64,000 bases of DNA from Euleptes europaea (lineage: Eukaryota > Chordata > Lepidosauria > Squamata > Sphaerodactylidae): positions 116,496,872 to 116,560,871 of the forward strand of contig NC_079312.1 of NCBI RefSeq assembly GCF_029931775.1. The letters are read 5' to 3'. The notes below the pieces were generated by a model that did no database searches, was not told where the DNA came from, and saw only the letters and a program-made list of their open reading frames with translations. Shown here in pieces: positions 1 to 12,849 of this stretch. Every line of letters begins with the position of its first letter. Positions within the stretch are counted from its first letter, which is position 1. Made by a program: the position numbers and the translations under genes.

Positions 1-416
1 GACCAGGTATACCATCGAATCCTGGGACACCAGGGGAACCAGGTACCCCCAAAGCCCCTCAAACTAAACAATGCATGTACAAAGAGCTTATTAATAGTAA
101 TAAAATGTAACCAATGAAACAAAGTGATATACTTGTGGGTTGGAGTTAAGATGATGTAAGATGATGTAATGTATCCTAAAAAGGCGTTCCGGGGAAAATT
201 GTAAACTCCTCCCCCTTTCTGATAGGGGGTTGGAGGGAATATTGTGTACGGGACTGTAGGGAATAAAAGGACGGACCGCCCATCAAACCTTTGAATTGGT
301 CGACCAAAAGGTGCCAATTCCCGTTTGATTGCAATTAAAATGTTAAAACGGATTTCTCTGGCCTCAGTCTTCATTTCTTTAAAATGGAATAAGAGCCTTT
401 GGCATTTCTGACACAC
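1..416 (+). mobile_element. LTR-like end of an endogenous retrovirus-type element (fossil fragment)
   Basis: The stretch from about 105 to 416 has LTR-like composition: a TATA-like GGAATAAAAGG, then an AATTAAAA region and a T-rich end. The first 60 bases read as Pro/Gly-rich if translated. The element enters from outside the window. The family is not determined and the assignment is tentative. Confidence 0.25.
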
Positions 417-1582
417 TTAAGAGCAATCATTAAAAGATTTAAGTTGAGTTACTCAACTAAACTGAGTACATCTAACAGTGGAGAACACAAATTAAAAACA
501 GTTCACCAATTAATGCAATGCATCCATACTGTGATTCTGGAAAGATGGGTATAGTATTTGGAGGGTGCCATTTCCAAGTGGCAAGAGTTACATCTGACAC
601 CAGGTTAAAAAAAATCCTTGAGACCTACTGATCACTTTCCAATTAGGACACGATCAGCATGGTTTACAAGAAGTTACTGGAGATGATTTTACAAAGGGAA
701 CACTGAAAGACAACTGATTTCTTGCTATTTGTATTTTGGTTGTTTATTGGCCATTACATTACTGGCAGAGTCAGCACTGCACTACTTGTTTTCCAAACTG
801 ATACTATTGCTGTGCATTTCATCATCTCCCCAATACCAATCCTTTGCTGCAGTTATGAACACTGAAGAGACAACAGAGAATCCCTAGCTGTACTACTTCA
901 CAAAGAAAATTAAAAATAAATTGTATGTGAACTTTTAAAAAAGCGAGGAAGACACAGCCCCCACCATGGGCACAGCACTCAAAGAGTCCCACTTCCCTCT
1001 TGTGTCACCCCCCAGACCATTACAAGGAATGAAAGCCTGTGAGCACCACCCACACCTCTGTCCACTGCCAATCATTTAGCCTGCATTTTTTGACCAAGTA
1101 GAAGGGGGTAGTGGCTGAATGATGATACAGGATGAGTGCAAAAGTATAACATTGTGGCATCTGTGTAAACTCAAAGGTCTGGAGAGAGTGGAGGCTTTAA
1201 GGCCTCATACCAAGTCATGGCATTTGCATGGGGAAAGATCATGCCCAATGTATTTAAACAAGTCTTAACTGACATTTGATGCCAATGCTCAAAAAGTTGG
1301 ACATCCTCCCCATTTTATAGAACCTGCCACTAATATATTGCTCCCAGTATAAAACTCATCTTTAAGACATGCTTTATTTGAACAGCTGCAAAATCAGTAC
1401 CCTTGGTGCAAAACGCAGTTTAAGATATTCAGCACAGTAATTGGTGGAAGTGAGAGGAAACAGTGCTTTATTTACCCACCAACGCAGGGAGCAGAGTACG
1501 GATCTCAGGATAGTAATGTGCATGTTTTATAAATGACTCAGAGGTCTAAAGAGCATAAGAAACCAGTTTGACAAGGAAGAAA
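417..1582. other. Unassigned AT-rich DNA
   Basis: No long open frame, no recognisable repeat family and no RNA gene seen. Possibly intronic, if the BRD4 inference is right. Confidence 0.5.
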
Positions 1583-1746
1583 AAGAATTGTTTTTTATAT
1601 GCCGACTTTCTCTACCACTGAAGGAAGAATCAAACCTGCTTACAATTGCCTTTCCGTTCCCTCCCCACAACAGATACCATGTGTGGTAGGTGGGGCCGAG
1701 AGAGCTCTAAGAGAGCTGTGACTAGCCCAAGGGTCTCATATGCAGC
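1583..1746 (-). repeat. tRNA-type SINE fragment, same family as 23877-24168
   Basis: Shares the segment TTATATGCCGACTTTCTC, CTTACAAT, CCCTCCCCACAACAGA and GGTGGGG...GAGAGAGC with the copies near 23.9 and 26.3 kb. The tRNA-like head is missing here. Confidence 0.6.
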
Positions 1747-2399
1747 CTGACAAAAGAAACCACAACTGTGGTGAATGCCATGAGACAAAGCAGACTGGAT
1801 CTCCCAGACGGAGTGAAAACATCTGGTTTGAAACCTGGAGACCAAAGATCTTATATCTGAGATCCTTTGGGGAGGTGGAAATGCTTTACCCTCCACAGAG
1901 CCCAACACTGATCCAATAATTTGCACACATTGAGATGGAATCAGGTCGCATTTTTTATAGCTGATAGGACTTGCTCTAAATTGAGGCTGGCTAAGTAAGC
2001 TGACCAGAGTCTACCCTGTTAGCTTCTGAGATATGATGAGATCAGGCTAGCCTGGGTCATCCATATCAGGGCTGAGTAGCAATACAAATCTACTCTGAAT
2101 AGATCTATTCTTTCCTTATCCATTTGATCACAAATGGTCACACCGCACAATTATTCGAGTGATCCCAGGATTTGTTCTGAACCGTTACTCAGGGCTTGAT
2201 TCAGTTCTCTCCTCCACAGCTGATACATTTCACAAATATTTTCCCCACACACAAAGCACTCAAACACCTTTTATCAACTTTCCACAAACATTTCAAAAAG
2301 GGTGTGAAACCATTTACAAGCAGACAGAGATTAGGGAGAAGAGCCTCATCGTCAATGCAATGAAGTCAAAGCATCCTGCCCTGGTCCAGCAGTGTAGAG

Positions 2400-2967
2400 C
2401 TTAGAACAGAATATGATTGTGCATCCTATCGATTGTGCATCCCATGCAATGTGTGTGCCTTCTCTGGAGGAGCTGGCGGAGAAGGAGGGCAGGAGGCTCA
2501 TGGGGCGGCCATCCCGATGTCCCCGGCGGAGATGAGATGGTGAGAGAGCAAAGCCAGGGCTGCTTTGGGCTGGACACGCGCGGGGGGGGGGGTCGTCTCC
2601 ACTGAGGAAGAGCTTCAGGGCTGACTGTGGGGGGCGGCCGCGAGGGAACCAAGTGAACACATGCGAGGGCAGGCCCGCATGCATGGCTGGGTGTGCGTGT
2701 GTGAGGGAAAGGCCAAAAGGCTTCAGCCCGGTTGTGCCAGGCCGCGTGTGGGGGGGGGGGGGGGAAGGCTTCAGCCCGGTCACGTGCACAGCCGGGTCTG
2801 TGTGGGTGGGAGGCTTTTCTCTCTGATCTTCCTATTTTTCTGTCACTCTCTCTCCTTTTCTTTCTCCCCCTCTCTTTCTCCCTCTTTTTCTGTCTCCCTC
2901 CTTTTCTTTCTTTCCCTCCCTCCATTTCTTTCTCTTTTTCTCTCCCTTTTTCTTTCCATAGCCTCTC
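2400..2967. repeat. GC-rich segment followed by a polypyrimidine tract
   Basis: GC-rich with two poly-G runs (around 2580 and 2750), then about 150 nt of C/T-only-like sequence (2810-2960). The layout (GC-rich block, CT tract, then CTAGGGTTGCCAACC) repeats that of the hAT interior at 25.0-26.0 kb, so it may be a relative of that element. The open frames here are compositional. Confidence 0.35.
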
Positions 2968-3452
2968 CTAGGGTTGCCAACCTCCAGGTGGTTATACAAT
3001 TCAAAAATCGTCCCTCGTGCTATAATAACAGAGTTGAAGAAAATTACAAGCACTGATGGCTACTGGAAACATCAATAAGACTTTTTATAATTCAGTCATA
3101 AAAATCAAACCTTATACAGTGAAACAGAAGCAAACCAAGTCCCGTGGTGAAAATAAATTCCGCCAGGTGAGGTCTGATGTTGGCATCAGCGAAACAGGAA
3201 AATACTGGAATCCTATTTCGGGCTTAAAATATTCTAAGGAAATTCTCCTCAAAGTAAAGGGCAATTTAGCCCTAATTTTTGTTACAATATACTTTAAAAT
3301 CAAGTTTTGGCTCAAAATTCTTCGGCTACATACAGCCAACATCGATCTGCAACTATTTTTGCCTGCAGTACCTGTTTCATCTGCGGCTCGGCATGCCGCT
3401 AGTGCCGCCCCAGTGAACGGATCTCCAGCCTTCACCTGGAACTTGGCAACCG
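2968..3452. repeat. Pair of inverted MITE ends (CTAGGGTTGCCAACCTCC family) around an AT-rich insert
   Basis: The MITE end CTAGGGTTGCCAACCTCC begins at 2968. The same end occurs inverted at about 3420-3449 (ATCTCCAG...TTGGCAACC). A second inverted pair (GTGGTGAAAATAAATTC) lies at about 3143-3175 and 3456-3490. Looks like a foldback or composite insertion. Confidence 0.45.
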
Positions 3453-3529
3453 GGAGACCTCACCCGGCAGAATTTATTTTCACCACTTTGTTTGCTTCTG
3501 AGATATGACAGGCTTTAAATTTGTAATTT

Positions 3530-3740
3530 ACTCCTTTTCCAACTGCAATACCAGTAATGTGGTTTACACTGTGAGATGCCCTTGTGGCTTGCTACCACAA
3601 GGTGTTGCTACGTGGGTGTTACTACCAGAGCAATAAGTATAGTGTTGTATTAATGGAGTATTAGAAGCTCCATTAATACAACACTACAGAGAACATAGAC
3701 ACACAGATAATGATTTACAATTCTTTGTAATCTGGAGATA
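3530..3740 (+). mobile_element. Penelope-like element, GIY-YIG endonuclease fragment
   Basis: Conceptual translation gives CNTSNVVYTVRCPCGLLPQG and further on YREHRHTDNDLQ. That resembles the C-terminal GIY-YIG endonuclease of Penelope-like retroelements, which typically reads 'vvYli.CpCG..YvG.t...l..Ri.eH'. Short, degenerate and not functional. Confidence 0.5.
3640..3686. repeat. Perfect 19-bp inverted repeat (hairpin)
   Basis: Arms 3640-3658 and 3668-3686 match 19/19 (TAGTGTTGTATTAATGGAG) with a 9-nt loop. It lies inside the Penelope-like fragment. Confidence 0.9.
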
Positions 3741-5067
3741 TCATCAAAAACCATATTCTAGACAAAACATGGGGAAAGTGCTGCTGTTGCAGGCCTGAGC
3801 GATAGCCTGAACATGTGGTTTCCCTATGAATCTTGTGAGTAAAGCATATAGAGGCTTCTCTGAACAGAATTGATGTGGAAAATAAAGTGGAGTAAAGGTC
3901 ATGCTGGTTAAAACTATTCTGAGATAAATAAACTGCAAGACTACAAGGTTATGATATGCAATGTTGCCCGCTTGATGGTTGTGTCTGGAAAAATATCAGC
4001 ATCACTTATCTGAGGTGCTTGGCCTCTTCTTGACATTAACAAGGAGGTCATTTCTGCCTGGAAGTTTTGCCCCTCTGATAGCTGTCGTGCTAGGAGGAAA
4101 TAATGCTACCATCCCATGATTCAGACCTAGTCTTCAAACAGTATAACAGATGGTGACCTTGCACTTTGTGACTTAATGCCAGGAACACGGTAATGCTTTT
4201 CTTCACAGACCAAGTGACAAGGCACACCTGGCACACCACCATGAGTGACCAATTGCAGGGATATGGGCAACCCAGGGCAGAAGCTTCTAATCTCTCAGCT
4301 CAGATGACCACTGGTCTGAGAGAATAAAAGCCAGAACCAAACTGCCAGAAGAGAGGGAGTTGACGGAAGATGGCTTAGGCTGTCTGACCTCACTCTCTCC
4401 ACATCTCCAAACATGTAAAACTTGGAAAGAAATGTTGGTAGAGGACAATGCTGGTTGTCTGGCTATCAGCTTTCTCTGTCTCTTGCGTGAGACTAAGAGG
4501 GAGTAACTGGAGGACAGCTGAAGCTGTCTGGCCTTGCTCTCTCCATCTTGAAAGATGTCTTCCTTCAATCTCTTTAGGTTTTACGACTCTGGTTGTCAGG
4601 CTTCACTCTCTTATCTCTTGCATACAGATTTACAGCCTTCTTGCCTAAAGCTAGAAATCCCTTTTGAAAGGGAATTCAGTTCAGCAATTCTAGTTCTCAT
4701 AAAGGCTAGAGTCTGAAGTGAAATGCTGACAGGCTGCTCCATGACAAAGATGGACACCTTAGAACTCCTAAAACTCTACCTTAGAGATGGGAGTCTAAGT
4801 GTATTGGATCTTCACCATATTTGGTATATTGAGCCTCAATTGATCCTAGCAAGGATTAATGGAACCTCAAAGAACATCTGTCTGATCCTGTTCTGGCTTT
4901 CCAAATGCTGGCAAGCATGAGGATTGTATATCCTACATAGATAATTCCCTGGACCTGTTCAGAAGTCTTTTCTAAATAACAGAAGGGCTTCAGAACTTTA
5001 TCAGGGTAAGAGACCAGAGATATTCCTGAAAAGAAAGGAAGATCTGTTTTCTGTGGTAACGCACAAG
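3741..5067. other. Unassigned DNA with weak internal repetition
   Basis: Around 4360-4620 a motif like 'GCTGTCTGRCCT..CTCTCTCCAT' recurs two or three times at about 130-nt spacing. No coding similarity seen. Confidence 0.4.
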
Positions 5068-5704
5068 GCACATATACCCATGTATAAGCCGACCCGCGTA
5101 TAAGCCGGGTGCCTAATTTCTCCCCAAAAATGGGGAAAAATTAGGCACCCACGTATAAGCCGAGGGTCGGCTTATAACCCCTCTCCCCCCAGCAGGCTTA
5201 CCTTCACTCCAGGCCCGGCGGTGGAGGCGGCGGGCCACCCGCAGGAGGCTCCCCCAGGCCGGTCCTGGGCGGGGGGAGGCGGGCTCGCCCGGTGGCGGTG
5301 TGGTATTCCGGCGGCCGCAGGCGGCTTCCCCAAGCTGGTCCTGGGCGGGGGAAGCCGGGCGCACCCGGCGGCGGCGCGGCCTTCCAGCGGCCGCAGGAGG
5401 CTTCCCCAGGCCGGTCCTGGGCAGAGGGAGACGGGCGTGCCCGGCAGCTGCAGCGCAGCCTTCTGGCGGCCACAGGAGGCTTCCCCAGGCCGGTCCTGGG
5501 CGGGGGGAACTGGGTGCGCCCAGCGGCGGCGGCCCCACGGCCTTCCAGCGGCCCTCACAGGGCGCTCCTGGTTGGGGGAAGCCGCGGTGGTAAGTTGCCC
5601 CTTCCCTCCCCTACCGTATTGACTCACGTATAAGCCGAGGCCAGCTTTTTCAGCCCTTTTTTTTGGCTGAAAAACTCGGCTTATACGCAAGTATATACGG
5701 TAAT
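5068..5704. mobile_element. DNA-transposon-like element with GTATAAGCCGA ends and minisatellite cargo
   Basis: The ends are inverted copies of the type ATATAC..GTATAAGCCGA (left near 5071-5092, right near 5678-5702). GTATAAGCCGA also recurs just inside each end. The interior is a GC-rich tandem repeat. No transposase, so non-autonomous. Confidence 0.6.
5241..5595. repeat. GC-rich minisatellite, unit about 76-82 bp, about 4.5 copies
   Basis: Units begin near 5241, 5317, 5393, 5472 and 5554, each with GCAGGAGGCTTCCCCAGGCC followed by GGTCCTGGGCGGGG. The many overlapping open frames here (up to about 170 codons) come from the repeat's composition and period, not from a gene. Confidence 0.85.
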
Positions 5705-6926
5705 ATGCTTACATAAAACATATACAGAACTTATTAGGCTTATTTATGGAGACTCTTAACCAAGTAAACATTCTCTGAAATTGGCAAAGCCAGAGAATAA
5801 CTGAGTCTTCCACAGAACATTAATACAGCCTTAAGCTTACACATAATGAATTATACATAACACATAAGCTCTGCATTGCTGACTGTTAAGATACACACAT
5901 ACTTTCAGCATGTATGTAGCATTCCTGATCTTAACAATGATCAGAAGTCCATAAACATAGAATAGATTAAATACAAAGCTTATGGTATTCTATCCTCTGC
6001 ACACAGCATTGGGTAAAGCTAACACATACTGAAACATATAAATATTCTGAACATAAATTCAGTTCCCATGAAGTTAAGATGATTTACAAATGACATGGCA
6101 AAATAAAAGCATGTCTTTTGTCCTGAAAAATTGCTATGATACCTGAAATGATTTTAAGATGTCTTTACTAATCATATCTTCCCTCCCATTATAGTAATCA
6201 TATTTTGATAGGGATTCTGTAATGATTATACACTAACCAAGTTTTTACAAGATTCTGTAACTGTAGTATTCTAAATGAATCTAGAGATACAAGTTAAACT
6301 CTCATTGAGAGAATTATGAAACATAGAAAGTGCTTACAGATTGTTTGAAACTGCTTGCGTATATCATAATATATTTTATGACCTATTTTGAGAGTGTGTA
6401 AATATTCACATGCATATATATATTTTATGTGAAATAAATGTTATTTAAAGGAAGTTCATTGTTTATAAATTTTCTGGCACACTTCAATAGAAAGCCTACA
6501 GTAGTAGGAATTATCATTGATTCCTGTCTGTGAGGTGTCGCTGAATAAGATAACTTCACTTCTCAGTAAGTGATACATTCTAAGAGTGTAGACCCCTTAA
6601 CGACACGAGCCGTGACACTGCTGCAACAGGAAGCTAATTTTATTTTCCTATTTGATACCATAACACCTAAAGGGTTGAATTCCACCTCTGACTTATCGTG
6701 CTTTCTTTAAGCTATACCTAAGATGGCTTATGACAAACTACACCTGTAGCTGGCCAGCTACATGAGTTAATGGCCTTACTTAGAAGGTTTTAATATAGAG
6801 CTTCATTAGCCCAATCCATGGAAAGCTGCTAAAGTGCACCTCTGGAGAATTCATAGAGGTAAATATATTATTCAATTAACACATTATTATAATATGATTA
6901 TGATAATTAATATAGACTATATTTGT
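5705..6926. other. Unassigned AT-rich DNA
   Basis: No open frame of note and no repeat family recognised. Confidence 0.5.
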
Positions 6927-7568
6927 CCCGAGACTGGCCCTTCCAGGAGCCGTCCGGGCCATGCTCCGGCCCCACCCGAGTTCCCCGCGGGGATTCCCCC
7001 CCTTGCCGGGGCGACGGAGAGAGGCTGCAGGGGTGCCCACCCCTCAGGGGGCAGGCCCTGCGAAGGCACCTCACCTATTTCCTCCTCCCCAGGCTCCCGA
7101 CGAGGCAGCAAGGCGGCGAACTCTCCAGGGAGCAGCGAGGCTGGCCACCAAGCCCCAGCGACGGACGCGGCCAGAGTGACGCGCACCGCCGAGCCCCACC
7201 CCGCGCAACAGCTGGGCTTCGGCAGGGCGTGGGTGGGGTGGGGAAGAGCTCGCCGGCTGGCGGCTCAGCCGCCTCTCACAGGGATGGGCCAAGGCCCTTA
7301 TTTGGGATTTCCGGGGGCGGGCTGGGGGGAGGTCGGGGCGGGACCTCTCTGGCCTGGAGAGGATATAAGGCCAGAGAAGAGCCACGGCCAGGGAGGATTG
7401 CAGCAGGAGGTGTGAGAAGTTGAGCTGACGCTCGACACCCTAGTTGCGTCCGAGGGGGAGGAGAGCTCTGATTCCCCCTCGGACTGGTCTGAGGCCGAGG
7501 AGGCTCCTCCGACCCTCCCCTTCTCCAAGGCAGAGACCCCGGAAGTTGCAGGGGACGAGGCGCGGCGC
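6927..7568 (+). mobile_element. GC-rich insert flanked by a 12-bp target duplication
   Basis: GACTATATTTGT at 6915-6926 and GACAATATTTGT at 7569-7580 flank 642 bp of CpG-rich DNA in an AT-rich setting. It holds a TATA-like GGATATAAGG near 7360 and an acidic open stretch (SEGEESSDSPSDWSEAEEAP). There is no poly(A) tail and no terminal inverted repeat. The family is unknown; it could be the 5' part of a retroelement. Confidence 0.4.
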
Positions 7569-7669
7569 GACAATATTTGTATGTTAAAATGGATTTTTGT
7601 TAACAGCATACTGCAGAGCTATCTGTACATTTGGAAGCATGAATACTTGAATCATTGTGTCTAACAGCG

Positions 7670-8130
7670 CAGCAGCAAGTCTTGTCCATGACCAACAGCG
7701 CGAGAGCGAGACTTGTCAATTGCACACAACCTGACTGGCAACAGCAGGGCAGAGATTCTTGTTAATTACATGGTTAAATGCTACCGAAGAAAACCTATTT
7801 CGCAACACAGAAATGTTGCTAACTAGTTCAGTTCATGGACTATACCTGTTGGATGTTTGCAACACATTGCAACACAGTAGTTTTGGTAACTGATTCAGTT
7901 CATGGACTATACCTGTTGGATGCCAGTCACTTCCAAGTTGTTTCATGGTCTGTTCATTCAAAGACCACACTTGAAGCCACTGCAGTACTCTACAGCATAG
8001 AGGACTTGGCAAATTGAAGTGGTCCATGAGTTATATTTACTGTTAGATTGTTATTACATGGACTGTTACTTAAAAAAACTACATTTGAAGCTGCTGCAGT
8101 ATTTTGCATACTGATATTGTATAAGATTGT
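7670..8130 (+). repeat. Unnamed dispersed repeat with an internal 67-bp tandem duplication
   Basis: The segment AACACAG...TTCAGTTCATGGACTATACC occurs at about 7804-7870 and again at about 7871-7935. GAAGC(C/T)(A/G)CTGCAGTA recurs near 7974 and 8087. Probably a retroelement tail; the family is not determined. Confidence 0.45.
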
Positions 8131-11100
8131 AATATTATATTGAGAGTGGAGTACATTTATATTTAGTAAAATCACTGGATTTGGCTAAGCTTTGCTATAT
8201 TTAGCTCTTATCAGTGTATTGGTCATAGTTGCTGTCTGTTTTTGCTAGTCTATATCATTTACAGCACGACTGTAAGGCATTGCATTTTTGCATTTAAAAT
8301 AAGGCAACATATACTGTGAAAGTCCATGACCATCTCCAAGTTTGCTATTTTTCAAACTGGGAAGATCTTTAAGGCAAGTAACAGAGAAACATGCCATAAT
8401 TAAAAGGACTGTTAGATAAATTACACAGCTGATAAATTACACAGCTGGCGCAGTTATAGGTAGTAAAGTGAAGGGTAAAATTTGATAGACTAAGAAATTC
8501 ACTCACCAAGTAAAGCTTCCAAGGATATTGCCAAAGTTGTTCTGGTTTCAGCTATAAATTAACTCAAAGTGTGATGCATTTTTTATTATAACCCATATGA
8601 ATTAGATGATCTAAAAAGCTTGTTTTTAACAATGTAAACATATTTTAATGCATCAGAACCAACACATAGCTGGACCCAACCCTGCTGATAGCTTAAACAT
8701 GGTAACGAAACTGGGAGTGGGCCATGATATCAGTCACTGTTCTGAGCCCTCACCCACAAGCAGGTTAAACCATGGTTAGGGTTGCCCAAGGAGCCCACTT
8801 AACCCAAAATCTGTAAACAGTAACCAGTTTCAAAACATGGCTCCAGGTCGTGAGTTTGGGGAAAACTGATTAGCCCTAACAGTCAACCACTGAATGGACA
8901 GCAATGACTAAACACAGAAGAAAAGGAATGGAGGGTGGATGGAACTCACGACTGTACCCTGTGCCAGTTGCTTAAATAACAACAAACTTTCATTTATGTC
9001 CTGCCCCAGATATATTGCAAACAATCAACAGCATTCTCCACTAAAGTATTTTGACACAGTTTATAGGCAACATGCCTCTAATTTCATATAAAGACTTTCT
9101 GTACAAAGAGATAAGCAGTCCCTGTAGCCTAAATAAGAGATTAAGCAAACACAAACTCTTTCGGTATCACACCGGTTTCCCTGTACTGACATAAGATACG
9201 ATAAACGGCATTCATTGTTTCCCCTGCACTTTCTACACTTACCCACTGACCTGAGAGTTTCAGCGGCAGTTCCTAGATAGTGGCTTGCATCCAACAGCAT
9301 TGCCATGGACAGAATGATTTTTGCTCAGGGATCTCACCTTCCATTCCTGCTGCACCTCAAAATGCCCCCCAAATGCTGCTCCTAGGGACAGGGAACCCTC
9401 AAGAAGAGAACTTCAGGGATCATTTTCAGCCACAATGGGAGGGGGGAGGTGAGAAAGTTAAACTGTGGGTGGAAGTTGTTTTCATGGAGAACTTAGCTAT
9501 GTCTAACCAGATAGCAAAAATTAAGGCACATGTGCTAAGGTGACATAGGGCGCATCAGCTTGAAGTTTTCTCCCAAGTAGTAGGTGTATTTGCAATTTTG
9601 CTTGTAGAAAACGAAGGCATTTATTACTTTTACATATTTAAGCTAAAAACGATGCATTTTATGTTAAAGCAGTAAAATTAATTTATGTCTGATAAGACTA
9701 ACAGTTTTGCATGCATTTCAGTTTTCCCCAACATTTCTGGTTTTGCCCCTGAAAATGGGGGAGGGGCTTTTTCTGTGGCTTCAAAATATCCAGAAAATTT
9801 ATATCTCCAGTCAGTTCTAAGAGGCTGTATTAAGATCCGATGTTACTTTAAACAAAGATTATTTTTAAGAGAAAATAAATTTAAAAATTAAAACATGGGA
9901 TTAATTCACTGGTCCACCCTGTTTTGCTTACTTTGAACTGTAGCCTCAAAGAAGGTGGATTCATATGGGTAGCAAATGTACAGAATTTCCACTGGGGCCT
10001 AATTCTTTCATGCTACTGACAGAGCAGCTCTGACTGTAATGGAAGCTTTTTGACCAGAACGGTCTTCTCAGCAAGCTGGTCAAGTAACTATCTATTTTTC
10101 TAGATAGGTTCAGGACTGATATATTCTTATTCATCAAGAGACCCTACGCTGACTTACAGCCAGTCTTTTACTATTTAATTGCCTCATCATTGTGCTATTC
10201 AGTTTGTTCAAGATACTGCTGTATTGCTGACTCTCAGAGTAGATTATTGGAAGAGCCTCTGCAGTCCCGTCCATCCCCCGCAATACAGAGAGGCTACCAC
10301 ATACTGGCTTGGATCCAACAGAATTTCAGTTTTCCTCTGAGGCTTTGGTGCAGTTTCTGCCCCACCTCCTTTTGATCTTTTTACTTCCTCTGGCAAGGTA
10401 GGACAATAAGCTACTTGTTATCCAGTCTGGGGGTAAAAGTGTCACAGTGGCTTGAGAGGTGAAAAGGTTAACCATGTCAAGTCAAAAGGACAACAAAAGG
10501 CATGCAACTGTTGAGAATGAGAGCCCTGCATGCTCCCTTCATAAAGATTAGGTCTCTATCTAGTTGCAGAAATGCATCATGTATATGTCTACAGCTTGCC
10601 TTCCTTGTCTTTAAAAACATTTCACTCATTCTAAAAAAGAAAATACTTCATAGCAGGGGGGTTTTCAGAACTCCCCCAAATTTCTAATTTTTCTATTGGA
10701 AAACTGGGAACAAAAAAGGCTTTAGGGGAAAAAACTTTTTTTCCTGAAATTTTCTGTTTTTTCCCCCTGGACCTTCACTGTCAAGAAACTATATCTCATA
10801 GTACAGTTTCTTGGTCTCTTACACATTGGTTCAAGCTCAGGCCTACAACGTAAAATTTAAGCTGGAATATAACTGTTCTGTTGCTTGGAATTTAGCAAGC
10901 TGTGACCTTTTTGCAACTGAGGTAAGAAAGAGTCCAGGTGTTATGAGGGGGCAGTTTCTATCATGACTCCCTTCTAGGTCTCCAAGGTTGAGCACAGCGG
11001 AGCCACATTCCATCTAATTAGTAGAAAATTATGAGCCTTTGTTACTTGTGAGAAATGGGAGGGCTTAGCCTGCAAATAAGCCCCCACCATTTCATCTCAC

Positions 11101-12849
11101 TCTGACCCCTTTGGGTCACCTGGTTAGTTAACAGGATTATGCAATTAACTGACATCAGCCATGGATCTGATTGGTTAATGGATCAGCCATGGATCTGATC
11201 TGTGCTCAGGCCAACTCAGACCCTTTGGCCATAAAAGTTTAGCATTTTCAGTTGAGAATTGTCCTTAGTGCTTTGCCTATGGTTCCTTGATCCAACTTTG
11301 GACCTCTTGATTTTGTGCCTACTTTATAGTTCAGACATGCTTGTCTGCCCATGCTGACTCTGGAAAAAGTGGACTTTGAATGCTAGAGAATTTCAACTGG
11401 AAGGGTAACATCTGGTAATCTGAACTAATGTTATTACTGTATAGTTAGTCCTTTTGATCTAGCTGTGTTATTTTAATTCTTCACTGTTCACTGTTATTTT
11501 TAGAAATATTGTTGCACAATTTTAATAATTTGCTTTAATGATGTTTTGTGGTGTTTTGTCTTCATGTGGCTTCAAACTAATTCCAATACCTAGGCCTATG
11601 TGGCTACACTTACCAGGTTGTTTTGTGAAACTCACTCTGCAAACGCACTCTACTCTGCAGGGGCGACTTTCTTAAGTTTAATCGCAGGAAGGTTGGAATC
11701 TTGCCCCTTGGCTTCTGGCTGTTTGGGTAGTGAAAAGGGGCTGGTGGAAGCTACCAAGACTGAGGTGTGAGGTCTCATACCCCACGGTTTTGTAATTTTT
11801 GTGTTTTGATGACCCACTCAAAATAATCCCTTGGACTAGGACTTCTCAACGGTCACATCTTTAGAACTGACTCTCTTATAAATTTATGAAAGGCAGCTTT
11901 TGTTTGTTACATAACTTTAATCATCACACAGTACAGTGCTCTAAGTAATTATATCATGGCTTGATATAGGGGGCAGAGACTGACTAGTCATCCCTGATAT
12001 TATCCACTGATCCGCATGGGCGACCTTTTACTTCCTTTTTATGCCTAGGTACTAAGTGATATCTGTAACTGGTCCGTTCCCTAATTATAAATGTTTACAA
12101 TCTAGCCAACAAAGAACATGGACATTCACATTTCATCTCACAGAAACAACCAGTTACTACCACTGTTATCTGATTATTTACATTTTTGAGAAAAAGGGAA
12201 TAGCAGTTATAAGGTAGTAATAAAAGAGAAGGGTCAGACTAAGACAGAAAGGAACAGTGGAAAGAACGGGACCTTGGTTACTTACCGAGCAGCACTATCT
12301 AATGCTGATAAGAGGTTCCTGTCTACAAAAACCATGTTATGGCTGTAGGCAATAAAAGGACCCTATTTGATGTAAAGGGTAATTTAATCATAAGCAATGC
12401 ACTGTATACAATTAAGTAAAGTGCTAGCTGCCCTGAGGTGCTGCCCTTGCATTTTTAAAATTGCAGCACCTAATCTGATAGTGCTGGGGTCATTTTTACA
12501 ACTGCACACATCGAGTGAAACAAACAAGCCCAGTGCTACTCACTCTGCAGCTTTTGGAGAGCCACATTCACAGTTGCCATCAAGTAAAAGAACCACATTT
12601 ACTTCCATCTCTGGCATGAGGCCTTTACCTCAGGACAGTTTGCAGTTTTTCTGTTCCTTTAACAGCAGCTGTTTCAAAGTGGGGACCATGTGCCAATCAC
12701 AAACCCCTCTGGGCAAGGGCTCTGCTCATTTCCTCGAAATATGGGGCAGGTGCCACATTAGATAACAGTGCTCTGAAGAGCCATTAGGAGGCATGTCTAA
12801 GGTGTTCCTGAGCCACTGAATATCACTAAACAAGACGCAGGATAAGATG
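8131..12849. other. Long stretch without genes
   Basis: Mostly unique AT-rich DNA. Around 11020-11880 the composition changes: there is a TATA-like CCATAAAAG at about 11229 and a local duplication of CAGCCATGGATCTGAT near 11157 and 11184. This could be an LTR-like fossil but I cannot assign it. No coding similarity elsewhere. Confidence 0.4.

Noticed and set aside
1-70. Collagen-like Pro/Gly reading of the first bases
   Set aside because: Only about 18 residues, no splice signals, and followed by LTR-like sequence; too short to support a collagen gene.
5113-5690. Several Pro/Arg-rich frames up to 172 codons
   Set aside because: They are translations of the 76-82-bp minisatellite in different frames and strands.
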